NCBI GenBank assembly: GCA_026390015.1
Contig: JAPLGS010000093.1
Coordinates: 1 to 53,553 of the forward strand
Origin: Chloroflexota bacterium
Lineage (GTDB): Bacteria; Chloroflexota; Anaerolineae; Anaerolineales; Villigracilaceae
Direction: 5' to 3'
Length of the DNA: 53,553 nt
The notes under the pieces are model-generated. The model did no database searches. It was given only the letters and a program-made list of their open reading frames with translations, and was not told where the DNA came from. The position numbers and the translations under genes were made by a program. Below are positions 46,001 to 52,954 of this stretch, piece after piece; within the stretch, counting starts at the first letter, position 1; the number at the start of each line of letters is the position of its first letter.

Positions 46001-46018
46001 GAAAGCCACGTTCAATGA
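40100..46018 (+). CDS. Giant hybrid histidine kinase (REC-PAS-GAF-PAS-PAS-GAFx4-PAS-HisKA-HATPase-REC)
   Basis: 1972 residues, cytoplasmic (no transmembrane helix). Approximate layout: receiver 5-125; PAS-like 135-295; GAF 305-475; PAS 490-625; PAS 630-755; GAF 765-930; GAF 935-1090; GAF 1095-1250; GAF 1260-1430; PAS 1450-1575; HisKA with the His in NMSHELRTPLN; ATPase to about 1815 (NLLGNAVKFT, DTGVGIA, GTGLGLAL); C-terminal receiver about 1835-1950 (LILMDVMMPVMDG, SKPIK). The first receiver has the acceptor Asp but KT instead of KP. It probably integrates several small-molecule signals and relays phosphate. A GGGAG precedes the ATG. Confidence 0.92.
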   Translation: MDEQTPHILIVDDDPNMTGTISDILIAKGYQPTSALSGAEALTQVEEHQIQVALIDLRLGDMSGMDVLRGIKARSPRTECILLTGHATQNSAIDAVQAGAVGYFQKTFDLEQVLLSIQRAVEKYAAETRLHESEERYRGLFEDSPIALREEDFSEVRKHLDLLRQQGVTDFQNYFVSHPELVLELAAKIKIVEVNKAALKMYRADNKDKLPSNLIEALDGESADRFRKQLISIAEGQTKFIWEGIDRTIDGKQIYVEVNWSVAAGYEKDLSKVIVSIQDITERKHAADLVREQGEQLRLLYEASQQLNRTLDLKEIYQAVCDFMSTIAVNDGLFISAFDPETQLITCHAYWMENKWLDVSPFPAIPLEEEGKGTQSLVIRSGQPMLINDYQALVETVQSGYYINSETNQIVNNIPPEEDITRSALIVPLKLKGRVSGVIQVMSYRLNDYNENQLKLLEALALHVASAEQNAQLYSQVQAELNERKLVEKSLRENEEQYRTLVEQIPAIVFIDEAREDGSTIYVSPQIETLLGFTPQQWLEGSPGLWAKQVHPIDLEWIHARYLQCIQSGEPYDVEYRIRASDGRLLWFHDQAIVLRDENGSPNLIHGLMYDITERKQAEEKLRASEERYRELFTSMIDGFALHAIICDENGKPVDYRFLEINPAFERLTGLKSENLIGKTVFEVLPNSESYWTEIYGNVALTGRSTFFENYSRELDRYFEVSAYCPQPGQFAVIMVDITERKRAEEVTHQRVLELELLYEGGLAFSQLLNPKDIGQKIISLLEQKMNWHHTAIRLYDSQTKILHLLAFSQPNLDVIESLAVEEKLKEKVTRPDQGVSGWAVEHCQIVRSTDLPNDARYVETLPGMQSGLYVPIKLGDHVIGVISIESENPNAFSQADERLTDTLASQAASGLENARLFDETRLRIKELTTLHSTSQSLLAARLDTEEIYTAVHQAVAKTMKCDAFVIVLDNEDWDEYHAVYFFDKGTTFSPRRLPRGTGLSGRVISAGETLMIDDTSKENVQATHFGSMESTLSILAVPLRRGNETIGMLSTQSYQPNAYNDSQRALLETIGAQLSSALDNTNLFQQTQARIRELESLYIITTSLRSIQSIEGALSTLLDNTLATLDTSAGEILLYNQDSNELRGVVAKGWFKELMDFPVKSGTGVAGTVFATGEPYSSIEFAHDVLPQASSREMIPLGWGGICLPIRISTEIIGVMFISIQQPRQINSQQVRLLESLVEIAGVTINRIRLYDAAARRAEEFASLYETSKVLSVEYDLDTLLEVIVEHAREMLNSSTSGMYLYDAKRQVLELKMDNSPERPVGMLLQIGEGLAGKVAQTRQPMRIEDYSTWEGRSPHYEGIPIRAVIEVPMLYAGELIGVLAADEDSNSNRKFTESDERLLSLFASQAAGAINAMRRREETIHYADELEERVIERTAEIESTRKRLDLAARAGGIGVWEIEIKGNKVILDKRMHFILGTDPEEFDNTLEAWWARIYPEDLKQTQKHFAEALKKTGIFSDEHRIIRLDGSLRYTSVNGIVLSDAEYNPERMIGVAVDVTDRKQAEEALKHAGFEMERAMRTKDEFLANMSHELRTPLNAILGISESLEEQFVGALNDKQLKYTGIIRESGRHLLDLINDILDISKIDAGRLELDLHDHSVEKICQSSLRMIRELAQKKDLSVSFEIKGGVKIILVDDRRLKQSLVNLLGNAVKFTPQGGTIGLEVNGHPELSEVTFTIWDTGVGIASEDIQYLFKPFVQLDAGLAREFQGTGLGLALVAQMIHLHGGRVHVESTLGQGSRFIITLPWWSKQQNAPLTRATGEIPRVRLKDGRKLSGKILLVEDTNVVITLMSEYLIYKGYKVYIAGNGLEGVQIAKEEHPDLILMDVMMPVMDGLEATRRIRADQSLRDVPIIALTALAMADDREHCLAAGMNDYMSKPIKMQELSDVIEKYLGAGSASGGKKSSVDNESHVQ

Positions 46019-46044
46019 GCATGGGCGAAAGATAAGGAGCAATT

Positions 46045-47031
46045 ATGCCAAGTACAATTTTGATCGTAGATGACGAAGCAGGCGGAAGATACACTCTGGA
46101 GTCCATTTTGGAGGAACAGGGATATCGCATTGAAATGGCGGAAAGCGGCAGGGATGCTCTTGAAAAAGCCCATCAATTTTTGCCGGATGTGATCCTGCTG
46201 GATGTAATGATGCCGGATATGGATGGGTTTGAAGTATGCGAGCGCATCAGAAAAGATCCCATCCTCGCCGAAATTCCCATCATCATGCTGACTGCGCTAG
46301 ACGACAGGAAATCTTTTCTAACCGGGCTGGAAGTGGGAGCGGATGATTACATCACAAAACCTTATGATCGCCGCGAGCTGCGGGCTCGCCTGCAAGGGAT
46401 CACACGTCTCAATCGCTATAAAAAATTGTTGGATGAACGCGCCAATATCGAGATAGCGCATGAACAACTTCTGGCCGCTTATGATGCCACGATCACCGGC
46501 TGGTCGAAAGCCCTCGACCTGCGAGATAAAGAAACCGAGGGACATTCCCAGCGTGTGGCAAACCTGTCAGGGAAACTCGCGGAAATGATAGGTATCGGAG
46601 CAGAGGAAATGCTCTTCATTCGGCGCGGCTCGCTGTTACACGATATCGGAAAACTTGGCGTGCCTGATTCTATTTTGCTCAAGCCTGATAAGCTGACCGA
46701 GGAGGAATGGGTCATCATGCGCAAACATCCGCAGTACGCCTACGACATGTTCTATCCGATCGAATACCTGCGACCCTCGCTGGATATTCCCTATTGTCAT
46801 CACGAAAAATGGGACGGCAGCGGCTATCCGCGCGGATTGAAAGCCGACGAGATCCCTTTGTCGGCGCGCATATTCGCCATTGTAGATGTATGGGACGCGT
46901 TGAGTTCCGACCGCCCATATCGCCCTGCATGGGAAAAATCAAAAGTGTTGGAATATATCCGCGAGCAGTCCGGAAAACATTTTGACCCGCAAGTGGTGGA
47001 GCTTTTCAATAATTTAATTGTGGAGGGGTAG
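46045..47031 (+). CDS. Response regulator with HD-GYP c-di-GMP phosphodiesterase
   Basis: 328 residues: receiver (1-120; ILLDVMMPDMDG, TKPYD) and HD-GYP domain (about 145-325). Catalytic motifs are the HD in LLHDIGKLGVPD, then HHEKWDGSGYPRGL, which contains the GYP signature. HD-GYP enzymes hydrolyse c-di-GMP to pGpG or GMP. AAGGAG lies before the ATG. As the last gene of the cluster it would oppose the diguanylate cyclase encoded by the first. Confidence 0.94.
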   Translation: MPSTILIVDDEAGGRYTLESILEEQGYRIEMAESGRDALEKAHQFLPDVILLDVMMPDMDGFEVCERIRKDPILAEIPIIMLTALDDRKSFLTGLEVGADDYITKPYDRRELRARLQGITRLNRYKKLLDERANIEIAHEQLLAAYDATITGWSKALDLRDKETEGHSQRVANLSGKLAEMIGIGAEEMLFIRRGSLLHDIGKLGVPDSILLKPDKLTEEEWVIMRKHPQYAYDMFYPIEYLRPSLDIPYCHHEKWDGSGYPRGLKADEIPLSARIFAIVDVWDALSSDRPYRPAWEKSKVLEYIREQSGKHFDPQVVELFNNLIVEG

Positions 47032-47060
47032 ACATATGCCTCGTTCATGTTCATTGTTTT

Positions 47061-47951
47061 TTACGCATCTTCGGTTTCACGCGCGACACGATTAATTTCA
47101 TCAAGACTCGCGCCGTTTGCTTTTTCGAGTCGTTCAAAGCGTTTGCTGAATTGCGCCATCGCGTAGTTCACAAAGTCATCCTCCTCCAATCCAAATGGGA
47201 CAATTTCATAACGCGCGAAGGCGTCGCCGATCACGCCGATGGCAAGCGGAAGCAGGTTGTTCATTTGCGTTTGGAGATGATCCCATTCCTGCGGATTTTC
47301 TGCGATAAGCCGCGAGAGCAGGTAAACGCCATACGCGATATGACGTGACTCATCCTGCTTGAGCAATGAGATTCCTGCGCGCAGTCCTGGCATTAAGTCA
47401 TTGCGCTCGAGCATGCTGAAGAAGGCGTGATAGCCAGTCTCTGCGAGCACACCTTCCACGACCATATTGTAGGTGACAGAGGCGCGGATCTGCGCGGCAG
47501 GGCTTGAATCATTTTTTAATCCAAGCAAGGCGTCGGGCAGGGCTTCGTAAAAAATTTGTTTGTAATTACTCGTATGATAATGGGAAAGATCAACCGGCGC
47601 ACCGCAGACTTCATCTAAAAATCTTTGGAAGAAATCCGTATGCTTGGCTTCTTCAAAAAGAAAAGTTGTCAGGAACATTTCCTCTTCGAGGCGGCCTTCG
47701 CGCGCGATCACTTCGATCAGTGGTAGCAAGTCCAGGGTCACGGCTTCTTCACCCGCCACGAAGAGCGCGAGTAAAAGCCAGATCAAATCTTTTTCATCAT
47801 CTTTGAAAACTGCCCAATCCAACTTATCCTTTGAAAAATCAATATCAGAAGGATTCCAGATGCCCAGTTTTTTGGCCTTCTCGTATAAGCGCATGGGCGG
47901 CAGGGCGCGGTTCAATCCGCGCGTGGTGGTGGCGAAGGATGTGTGGGGCAT
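47061..47951 (-). CDS. R2-like ligand-binding oxidase (Mn/Fe)
   Basis: 296 residues, ferritin-like fold. The six metal ligands of R2lox are all in place: Glu68 (FVAGEEAV), Glu101 and His104 (FEEAKHTDFF), Glu166 (VVEGVLAE), Glu201 and His204 (DESRHIAYG). Val71 and Tyr161 occupy the positions of the Tyr-Val ether crosslink described for the family. R2lox binds a long-chain fatty acid and assembles an Mn/Fe cofactor that activates oxygen; the physiological substrate is unknown. Often mislabelled as ribonucleotide reductase beta subunit. GGAG precedes the ATG. Convergent with the HD-GYP gene. Confidence 0.9.
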   Translation of the reverse strand: MPHTSFATTTRGLNRALPPMRLYEKAKKLGIWNPSDIDFSKDKLDWAVFKDDEKDLIWLLLALFVAGEEAVTLDLLPLIEVIAREGRLEEEMFLTTFLFEEAKHTDFFQRFLDEVCGAPVDLSHYHTSNYKQIFYEALPDALLGLKNDSSPAAQIRASVTYNMVVEGVLAETGYHAFFSMLERNDLMPGLRAGISLLKQDESRHIAYGVYLLSRLIAENPQEWDHLQTQMNNLLPLAIGVIGDAFARYEIVPFGLEEDDFVNYAMAQFSKRFERLEKANGASLDEINRVARETEDA

Positions 47952-48033
47952 GCGGGTTCTCCAGTATATAAAATATTTTTTTTGAATGTAATTATTAGTA
48001 TAAGCGTGGGAAGATTTACATGGAAGGGTCGAT

Positions 48034-48039
48034 TATAAT
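48034..48039 (+). promoter_or_regulatory. -10 box of methyltransferase gene, leaderless arrangement
   Basis: A perfect TATAAT ends seven bases before the ATG at 48047, as before rlmD. If it is the promoter, the upstream in-frame ATG at 48020 is not used. Confidence 0.5.
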
Positions 48040-48046
48040 TTTTGAC

Positions 48047-48895
48047 ATGCCCATCACCCGTGATTCTATCCGCACTTATTATGATCAGAACACGAATCTG
48101 TTTCTCAAGTTCAGCGGCCGAAACGCACGGAAAGCGGAAAATATCCATCGCTCGTTATGGACAGACGGCGCGCAGACTCTCACTGAGGCGCTGAATGTTT
48201 CAAACGCGCGTATTCTTAAGGAAATAGAATCTGTCGCCCAAACAAATGCCCGCATTGCAGATCTTGGCTGCGGCGTTGGCGCGAGTTTATTTTATATTTA
48301 TCCGCATTTGCAGGATCCCGCTCCTGCGTTTGGTTTAACGCTCAGTCCCGTGCAGGCAAAATTCGCGGGAGAATCCGCGAAACAATTAGGGTTGCAGGAT
48401 CGAATTCTATTTGCCGAAGGTGATTTCACCAGTGTGCCGCTCGCGAACAATCTGGACGCGCTGTATTCTGTTGAAGCCGTTGTGCATGCGGTGGAGCCTG
48501 AGGAATATTTTATCGAAGCGAGCCGTTTGCTGCGCGGCGGCGGGAAATTAATTCTTGTGGATGATTTCAACACGGCGCGTCCGCTTTCAGTGGCAGAGTC
48601 AAAATGGCTGAAAGCCTTTATCGACGGCTGGCATGTCGCGGGTGTGCGGACGGTGGAGCAAACCATTTCATCCGCGAAAAAAAATCATTTGCGTTTGCTC
48701 AAGAACGAAGACTTGACTCCGCATCTGCGCTTGCGTAATCTGCCAAACATGCTTGCGAATATAATTCTTTTTATTGGAAATCATTTGCCAATAAAACACG
48801 CGATACTACCGTCCATGCTTGGCAGTATGGCACTGCAACAATGCCTGTATATGGGGATCATTAAATATCGGTTTTTGGTGTTTGAGAAAAATTAG
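48047..48895 (+). CDS. SAM-dependent methyltransferase, small-molecule type
   Basis: 282 residues from the ATG placed just after a -10 box; an ATG nine codons upstream with a weak GGGAAG site is the alternative. Class I fold with motif I ARIADLGCGVGASL (about residue 75), an acidic post-I position (GLTLSPVQAKFA), GDFTSVPLANNLDALYS and LLRGGGKLILVDDF. The pattern resembles the UbiE/tocopherol/sarcosine methyltransferase group that works on small amphipathic or amine substrates. The substrate is unknown. Neighbours give no hint: R2lox is divergent and the hydroxyproline operon convergent. Confidence 0.8.
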   Translation: MPITRDSIRTYYDQNTNLFLKFSGRNARKAENIHRSLWTDGAQTLTEALNVSNARILKEIESVAQTNARIADLGCGVGASLFYIYPHLQDPAPAFGLTLSPVQAKFAGESAKQLGLQDRILFAEGDFTSVPLANNLDALYSVEAVVHAVEPEEYFIEASRLLRGGGKLILVDDFNTARPLSVAESKWLKAFIDGWHVAGVRTVEQTISSAKKNHLRLLKNEDLTPHLRLRNLPNMLANIILFIGNHLPIKHAILPSMLGSMALQQCLYMGIIKYRFLVFEKN

Positions 48896-48926
48896 CAGCT
48901 GGCTGACACGGATCTGCCAGCTTGAC

Positions 48927-50177
48927 TTAAAACCTTTCCAACCGCATCGGACTTAAACTGAAAGATGGGGTTTGTCCATTGACCAACTCCGCTACAACCT
49001 GACCTGTGCCAGGTCCAAGCGACAATCCCAACATGGCATGACCCGTGGCGACAATAAAATTTTTGCAGCGGGATGAGCGCCCTATGATCGGCATTCCATC
49101 GGGCGTGACGGGCCGCAACCCTGCCCAAGTTTCTTTGATATCAAGTTTTTCATCGAGAACAATATATTCGCGGACGGAATTTTCGATGCGTTGAATCCAA
49201 ACAGGATTCGGCGTCAGACTGTAATTTCCCACTTCGAGACGACCCGTGAAGCGCAGGAGATTCCCCAGCGGCGAGACTGCGATCCTGCGCTCCCCGAGGA
49301 TCAAAGCCTGACGAGGCATTGGTTTGTTTGCGGTCATCGTCAGGCTGTATCCGCGCGCGGGTTGAATGGGAATGTTCAGCTTCAAATCGCGTGCGACAAG
49401 CGGGGTGAACGCGCCAGCGGCGAGAATGACCTGCTCGGATTCAAAATCCCCCGCATTTGTTTTAACTTTGGTGATCTTCCCGTTCATGGATTCAAATCCC
49501 GTGACGGATGTATTCTCGAACATTTCCGCGCCCATTGCGCGGACTCGTTCACTTAATAATTTAAGGAATACCGCGGGATTCAAATGCGCGTCACCTGTGA
49601 AATGGATGCCGCCAATCACATCACTCAGCGCGGCAGGCTCGACTTCATGTACTTTGGATTTATCGTACACATTTATCGGGATGCCATGTTTTTGCATAAA
49701 CTCGGCTTCGTGTTGTCCCGCATGGAAGCCTTCTTCGTTTTTGTATAAATTGAGAAAACCTTTTTCTTGATAAGAACAGTCAAATTTTTCTTCGGTGATG
49801 AGTTGTGCGAAATTCTTCGCGCTCAATTGACCAAGACTATTCAAGGGTGAGATCGCCCGTTGGACGTTCGCTTCATTACACGCCATCACGAATTGCAGCA
49901 GCCATGAAATATATTTCGGGTCGAGGCTGACCTTCATCCCAAAGGGACTGTGCGCGGGGTCGAGCATCCACTTGAGCGCGGAGGTTACCACTCCAGGCGC
50001 GGCCAGTGGAATGATGTGACTCGGCACGATATGCCCCGCGTTGCCCGAGCCGCTGCCTTTGCCGATCTCGTGTGCGTCGAGGATGGTTACTTGACGACCC
50101 GATCTCAGAAGGTAATACGCGCAGCTTAATCCCACGGGTCCGCCGCCAATTATTAATACATCATGTTTTGAATTCAT
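48927..50177 (-). CDS. FAD-dependent D-amino-acid dehydrogenase, probably D-hydroxyproline dehydrogenase
   Basis: 416 residues, DadA/GlyOx family. N-terminal FAD-binding motif VLIIGGGPVGLSCAYYL, then SGSGNAGHIVPSHI and a C-terminal GLRPVTPDGMPIIGRS with ATGHAMLGLSLGPGTG. As the last gene of a reverse operon with a hydroxyproline epimerase and a dihydrodipicolinate-synthase-fold enzyme, it most likely oxidises cis-4-hydroxy-D-proline to 1-pyrroline-4-hydroxy-2-carboxylate. The family alone would allow other D-amino acids. GGAG lies before the ATG; gap to the preceding gene is 52 bases. Confidence 0.85.
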   Translation of the reverse strand: MNSKHDVLIIGGGPVGLSCAYYLLRSGRQVTILDAHEIGKGSGSGNAGHIVPSHIIPLAAPGVVTSALKWMLDPAHSPFGMKVSLDPKYISWLLQFVMACNEANVQRAISPLNSLGQLSAKNFAQLITEEKFDCSYQEKGFLNLYKNEEGFHAGQHEAEFMQKHGIPINVYDKSKVHEVEPAALSDVIGGIHFTGDAHLNPAVFLKLLSERVRAMGAEMFENTSVTGFESMNGKITKVKTNAGDFESEQVILAAGAFTPLVARDLKLNIPIQPARGYSLTMTANKPMPRQALILGERRIAVSPLGNLLRFTGRLEVGNYSLTPNPVWIQRIENSVREYIVLDEKLDIKETWAGLRPVTPDGMPIIGRSSRCKNFIVATGHAMLGLSLGPGTGQVVAELVNGQTPSFSLSPMRLERF

Positions 50178-50229
50178 TTAATCTCCACAAGATTTTAACC
50201 TTTGACGAAGAAGAGTCAAAAGTTGAAAG

Positions 50230-51255
50230 TCAGATTCCATTCGCGAATGGGTCACGTTCATCCACCAAAATTGTCCCTTCGGACATTACCCATGCTTCGC
50301 CTGTAATGGTTGGGATAATATTTTTGCCCTCAACTTGCACACTGCCTTCGAAGATACTGCCGACGACACTTTGCTGTTTCCATATTTGACCTTCCACGAT
50401 TTTTCCATCGGCGAATAAGCAGGCGAGTTTTGCGCTGGTGCCTGTTCCGCAGGGCGAGCGGTCGTAGGCTTTGCCTGGGCAGAGAACAAAACTTTTACTG
50501 TCCGCTTCTGGCGTGGGGGCGAACAACTCAACATGGTCAACGTTCGCGCCGTTCGCGCCTGTGATTCCGTTGGCGGTCAACTGCTCGCGCACGCGCCATG
50601 AGAAATCAGTCAGCGCTTCGAGGTTGGACATGTTCACGTCCAAGCCGTGGTCGTGGCACAGGAAGAACCAATTGCCGCCCCATGCCACGTCGCCGTGAAT
50701 GGTTTTTCCATCCACTGTGACAGGAACGTGAGTCAGATGGCGGTAAGCGGGGATATTTTTGACGGAGACACGATTTGGATATATGTCATTGCGAGGGCGA
50801 TGCTCTTCGCCCGAAGCAATCTCCTGCTCGACGAGGGGGTTGCTTCGTCGCTCACTATCGTTCGCTCCTCGCAACGACACGGGGTGCAGAGTTGCCTCAA
50901 CAACCCCAACAGGAGTCTCCACCCGAATCACTCCAGGTTGGACTTTTCCCAGATATGCCAATGATGCAATGAGACCGATGGTACCATGCCCGCACATGCC
51001 GAGGTAGCCGACGTTGTTGAAGTAGATGACTCCAAACTGACAGGTCGGGTCGGCGGGCGCTACGAGCAATGCGCCGACGAGTACATCCGAGCCGCGCGGT
51101 TCGTTGAGGACAGTGGTGCGGAATTCGTCGTGGTCTTTTTTCAGGCGCGATAATTTATCCGCAACGGAACCAGCCCCGAGGTCGAAGGGAAGCGTTTCTA
51201 TCAGGCGGGTGGGCTCACCGCCAGTGTGTGAGTCCAAGAATGGGATTCGTTTCAT
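50230..51255 (-). CDS. 4-hydroxyproline 2-epimerase (proline racemase family) with an inserted repeat
   Basis: 341 residues from the ATG at 51255. It should interconvert trans-4-hydroxy-L-proline and cis-4-hydroxy-D-proline using two acid/base cysteines, seen as Cys88 (GMCGHGTIG) and Cys269 (SPCGTGT); both Cys mark epimerases or racemases and not the Thr-containing dehydratases. The start family motif is PFLDSHTGGEPTRL. Residues 125-160 are encoded by a palindromic repeat and have no family equivalent; without them the length is 305, close to normal. The insert lies in a loop before NRVSVKNIPAYRH. Whether the enzyme tolerates it is unknown. The open frame upstream of 51255 runs into another copy of the repeat. 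Confidence 0.88.
   Translation of the reverse strand: MKRIPFLDSHTGGEPTRLIETLPFDLGAGSVADKLSRLKKDHDEFRTTVLNEPRGSDVLVGALLVAPADPTCQFGVIYFNNVGYLGMCGHGTIGLIASLAYLGKVQPGVIRVETPVGVVEATLHPVSLRGANDSERRSNPLVEQEIASGEEHRPRNDIYPNRVSVKNIPAYRHLTHVPVTVDGKTIHGDVAWGGNWFFLCHDHGLDVNMSNLEALTDFSWRVREQLTANGITGANGANVDHVELFAPTPEADSKSFVLCPGKAYDRSPCGTGTSAKLACLFADGKIVEGQIWKQQSVVGSIFEGSVQVEGKNIIPTITGEAWVMSEGTILVDERDPFANGI
50785..50878. repeat. Palindromic repeat inserted in frame in the epimerase gene
   Basis: Begins GTCATTGCGAGG and ends CCTCGCAACGAC: 12-bp inverted ends with one mismatch. Internal matches include GAAGCAATCTC and TTGCTTCGTCG. It encodes about 31 of the 36 extra residues of the epimerase, with no stop codon in the reading frame used. 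A second copy lies at 51281-51372. Confidence 0.85.
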
Positions 51256-51280
51256 AGGGTAGACATCCAGAAAATTATAT

Positions 51281-51372
51281 CGTTGCGAGGAGGGTGCACT
51301 TCGCGACGAAGCAATCCCCAACTATGAGGAGATTGCTTCGTCGCAAAAAGCAAGAGCGCTCCTCGCAACGAC
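51281..51372. repeat. Second copy of the palindromic repeat, intergenic
   Basis: CGTTGCGAGGAG at the left and CTCCTCGCAACGAC at the right, with GCGACGAAGCAATC and GATTGCTTCGTCGC inside. It fills most of the 120-base gap between the deaminase/aldolase and epimerase genes, ending three bases before the stop codon of the former. As RNA it would form a long hairpin within the operon transcript. Confidence 0.85.
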
Positions 51373-51375
51373 ATA

Positions 51376-52248
51376 TTAGTCGAGGGTTTTGAAAATTTTC
51401 TCGAATTCTGCGCGGTCTTCAGCGGTGAGTGGAAGCAGCGGCTGGCGCGGATTGCCAACGGGGATGCCGAGTAACTCACATCCTACCTTGACCTTTTGCA
51501 GATAACTTCCGCTTTCAACATTGCGGAGCAGGGGCATTAATTTTTCCATGTGTTTGCGGGCGGTGACGAAGTCGTTGGCGAGCGCGGCTTCGAGAACGCG
51601 GTGATGTTCGAGCGGAGCGCAGGAGGCAGCGCCGCCGATCCAGGCGGTGGTGCCCCAGAGGAAATAATCGAGGGCTTGATCGTCACTGCCGCAGATGATC
51701 TGGTAACGGTCACCATAACGCGCGCGAATCCCATAAACGCGGGACATGTCGCTGGAGGCTTCCTTGATGCCGATGACATGCTCATATTTGGTCAGACCAT
51801 CCATCACCTCGAAGCCGACTTCGGTGCCGGCGCGCCAGGGGAAGTTGTAAAGCACGATGGGAATTTTGACGGCTTTGGCGATAGCTTCGTAATGCGCGAG
51901 CAGTTCGCGCTGGTTGGGACGTGAATACGGAGGGACGGCGACCATGAGCGCGTCATAGCCCATGCCCTCGGCGATCTGCGAGTAGCGGACAACATCTCGC
52001 GTGGCGCCAGAGTTGGTGCCTGCAATGAGTGTGACCCGCCCGTTGAGCTTTTCTTTGGTGAATTTGAAAATGTCCAGCCGTTCGGCTTCGGTGAAAGCGT
52101 AGACTTCGCCCGTCGTGCCGCCTGGGACGAGTCCTGCGATCTTATTGGCGATCAGATATTCGATCAGTTGTTCAAGGACGGGGTAATTGATGCTTTCATC
52201 CGCATTGAAGGGGGTGACGATGGGGGCGTAGATTCCTTTGAGTTGCAT
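51376..52248 (-). CDS. DHDPS/NAL-family lyase, probably 1-pyrroline-4-hydroxy-2-carboxylate deaminase
   Basis: 290 residues, TIM barrel. Seen: GGTTGEVYAFTEAER near residue 45, the Tyr in IVLYNFPWRAGTE and the Schiff-base Lys in VIGIKEASSD (about residue 162). By operon context it should convert the hydroxyproline dehydrogenase product to 2-oxoglutarate semialdehyde with release of ammonia. Family members with other substrates (dihydrodipicolinate, N-acetylneuraminate, KDG) cannot be excluded by sequence alone. First gene of the operon. Confidence 0.85.
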   Translation of the reverse strand: MQLKGIYAPIVTPFNADESINYPVLEQLIEYLIANKIAGLVPGGTTGEVYAFTEAERLDIFKFTKEKLNGRVTLIAGTNSGATRDVVRYSQIAEGMGYDALMVAVPPYSRPNQRELLAHYEAIAKAVKIPIVLYNFPWRAGTEVGFEVMDGLTKYEHVIGIKEASSDMSRVYGIRARYGDRYQIICGSDDQALDYFLWGTTAWIGGAASCAPLEHHRVLEAALANDFVTARKHMEKLMPLLRNVESGSYLQKVKVGCELLGIPVGNPRQPLLPLTAEDRAEFEKIFKTLD

Positions 52249-52476
52249 GTGAGACTCCAGTTGGAAAGTTTGAAGGTTACAGATTTAAAAAATAAAGATT
52301 GCATATTGTTTTTTATAGTAGAAGTGGGTAAGTATTATTTCGGGAGCGGCGGAGCTATTGTGACACGAATACCCATGAAGTAGAAACCTTCTAAATATCG
52401 GTGATTGTTGAGAAATAAAAAAAAGGAATCGCCACGCAGTTGCACCTGTATCTTCGATTGCCTCAGCGGCTTCGCG

Positions 52477-52525
52477 CGGCGGGTTTGCGAAGTGCCCATT
52501 TGGGTATCAGTGCTGGAGCCCCCTA
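52477..52525 (+). repeat. Direct repeat flanking the toxin-antitoxin module, copy 1
   Basis: Shares CGGCGGGTTTGCGAAGTGCCC, then GTATCA and TGCTGGA and CCCCTA with 53369-53417, in the same orientation. It lies in the 355-base gap between the hydroxyproline operon and the toxin gene; nothing else is recognised in that gap. Confidence 0.75.
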
Positions 52526-52603
52526 AAGGGGATATATGGCATAGGAAAATGCGGAGAGGGCGGTTGGTCATAAGGATGAAGGGGGAATGATGAAGGATGA
52601 ATT

Positions 52604-52954
52604 TTATTGTTTGGCGAAGCGGACTTTTTCTTCGGTGGCTACAACGAATTGATTGGGGAGGCGGTCTGCGTAAGAAGCCAGCAACTGCTTCAAGACATCG
52701 ATTTTATTTTTGGCGCGTTCATTATCCAAACGAAGCAGAATGACCCCGTGATGGGATTTATGCTCACGGTAAATCTGATCGCCGAAATCCTTGTCGTTTG
52801 TGATCAATACCCATTTTTCTTCAAAGGCTTTTTGAACAATATCGTTGTCGTCCATCCCTCTTGCAGAGTCGTAAACGGAGAAAACTTCATGCCCCTGCGC
52901 TTGCAGCCATTAGGCTATGGCAGGTCCCGTACATTCATCTACGAGGAAACGCAT
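52604..52954 (-). pseudogene. DUF5615 PIN-like toxin gene with a nonsense codon
   Basis: The full-length frame begins at the ATG 52954 with MRFLVDECTGPAIA, the usual DUF5615 start with its acidic residues. It hits TAA at 52910-52912, then continues in the same frame as WLQAQGHEVFSV and on through DDNDIVQ, LITNDKDFGDQI and GVILLRL to 52604. Family members have a sense codon, often Gln or Glu, before the Trp. Re-initiation at the ATG 52855 would give an 83-residue product lacking the first acidic site. It abuts the DUF433 gene as TAAATG. Confidence 0.85.

Noticed and set aside
52335-52571. Reverse open frame sharing a GTSQTRR peptide with another at 53206-53445
   Set aside because: The shared peptide is just the translation of the 49-bp direct repeat; no other similarity or start signal supports genes.
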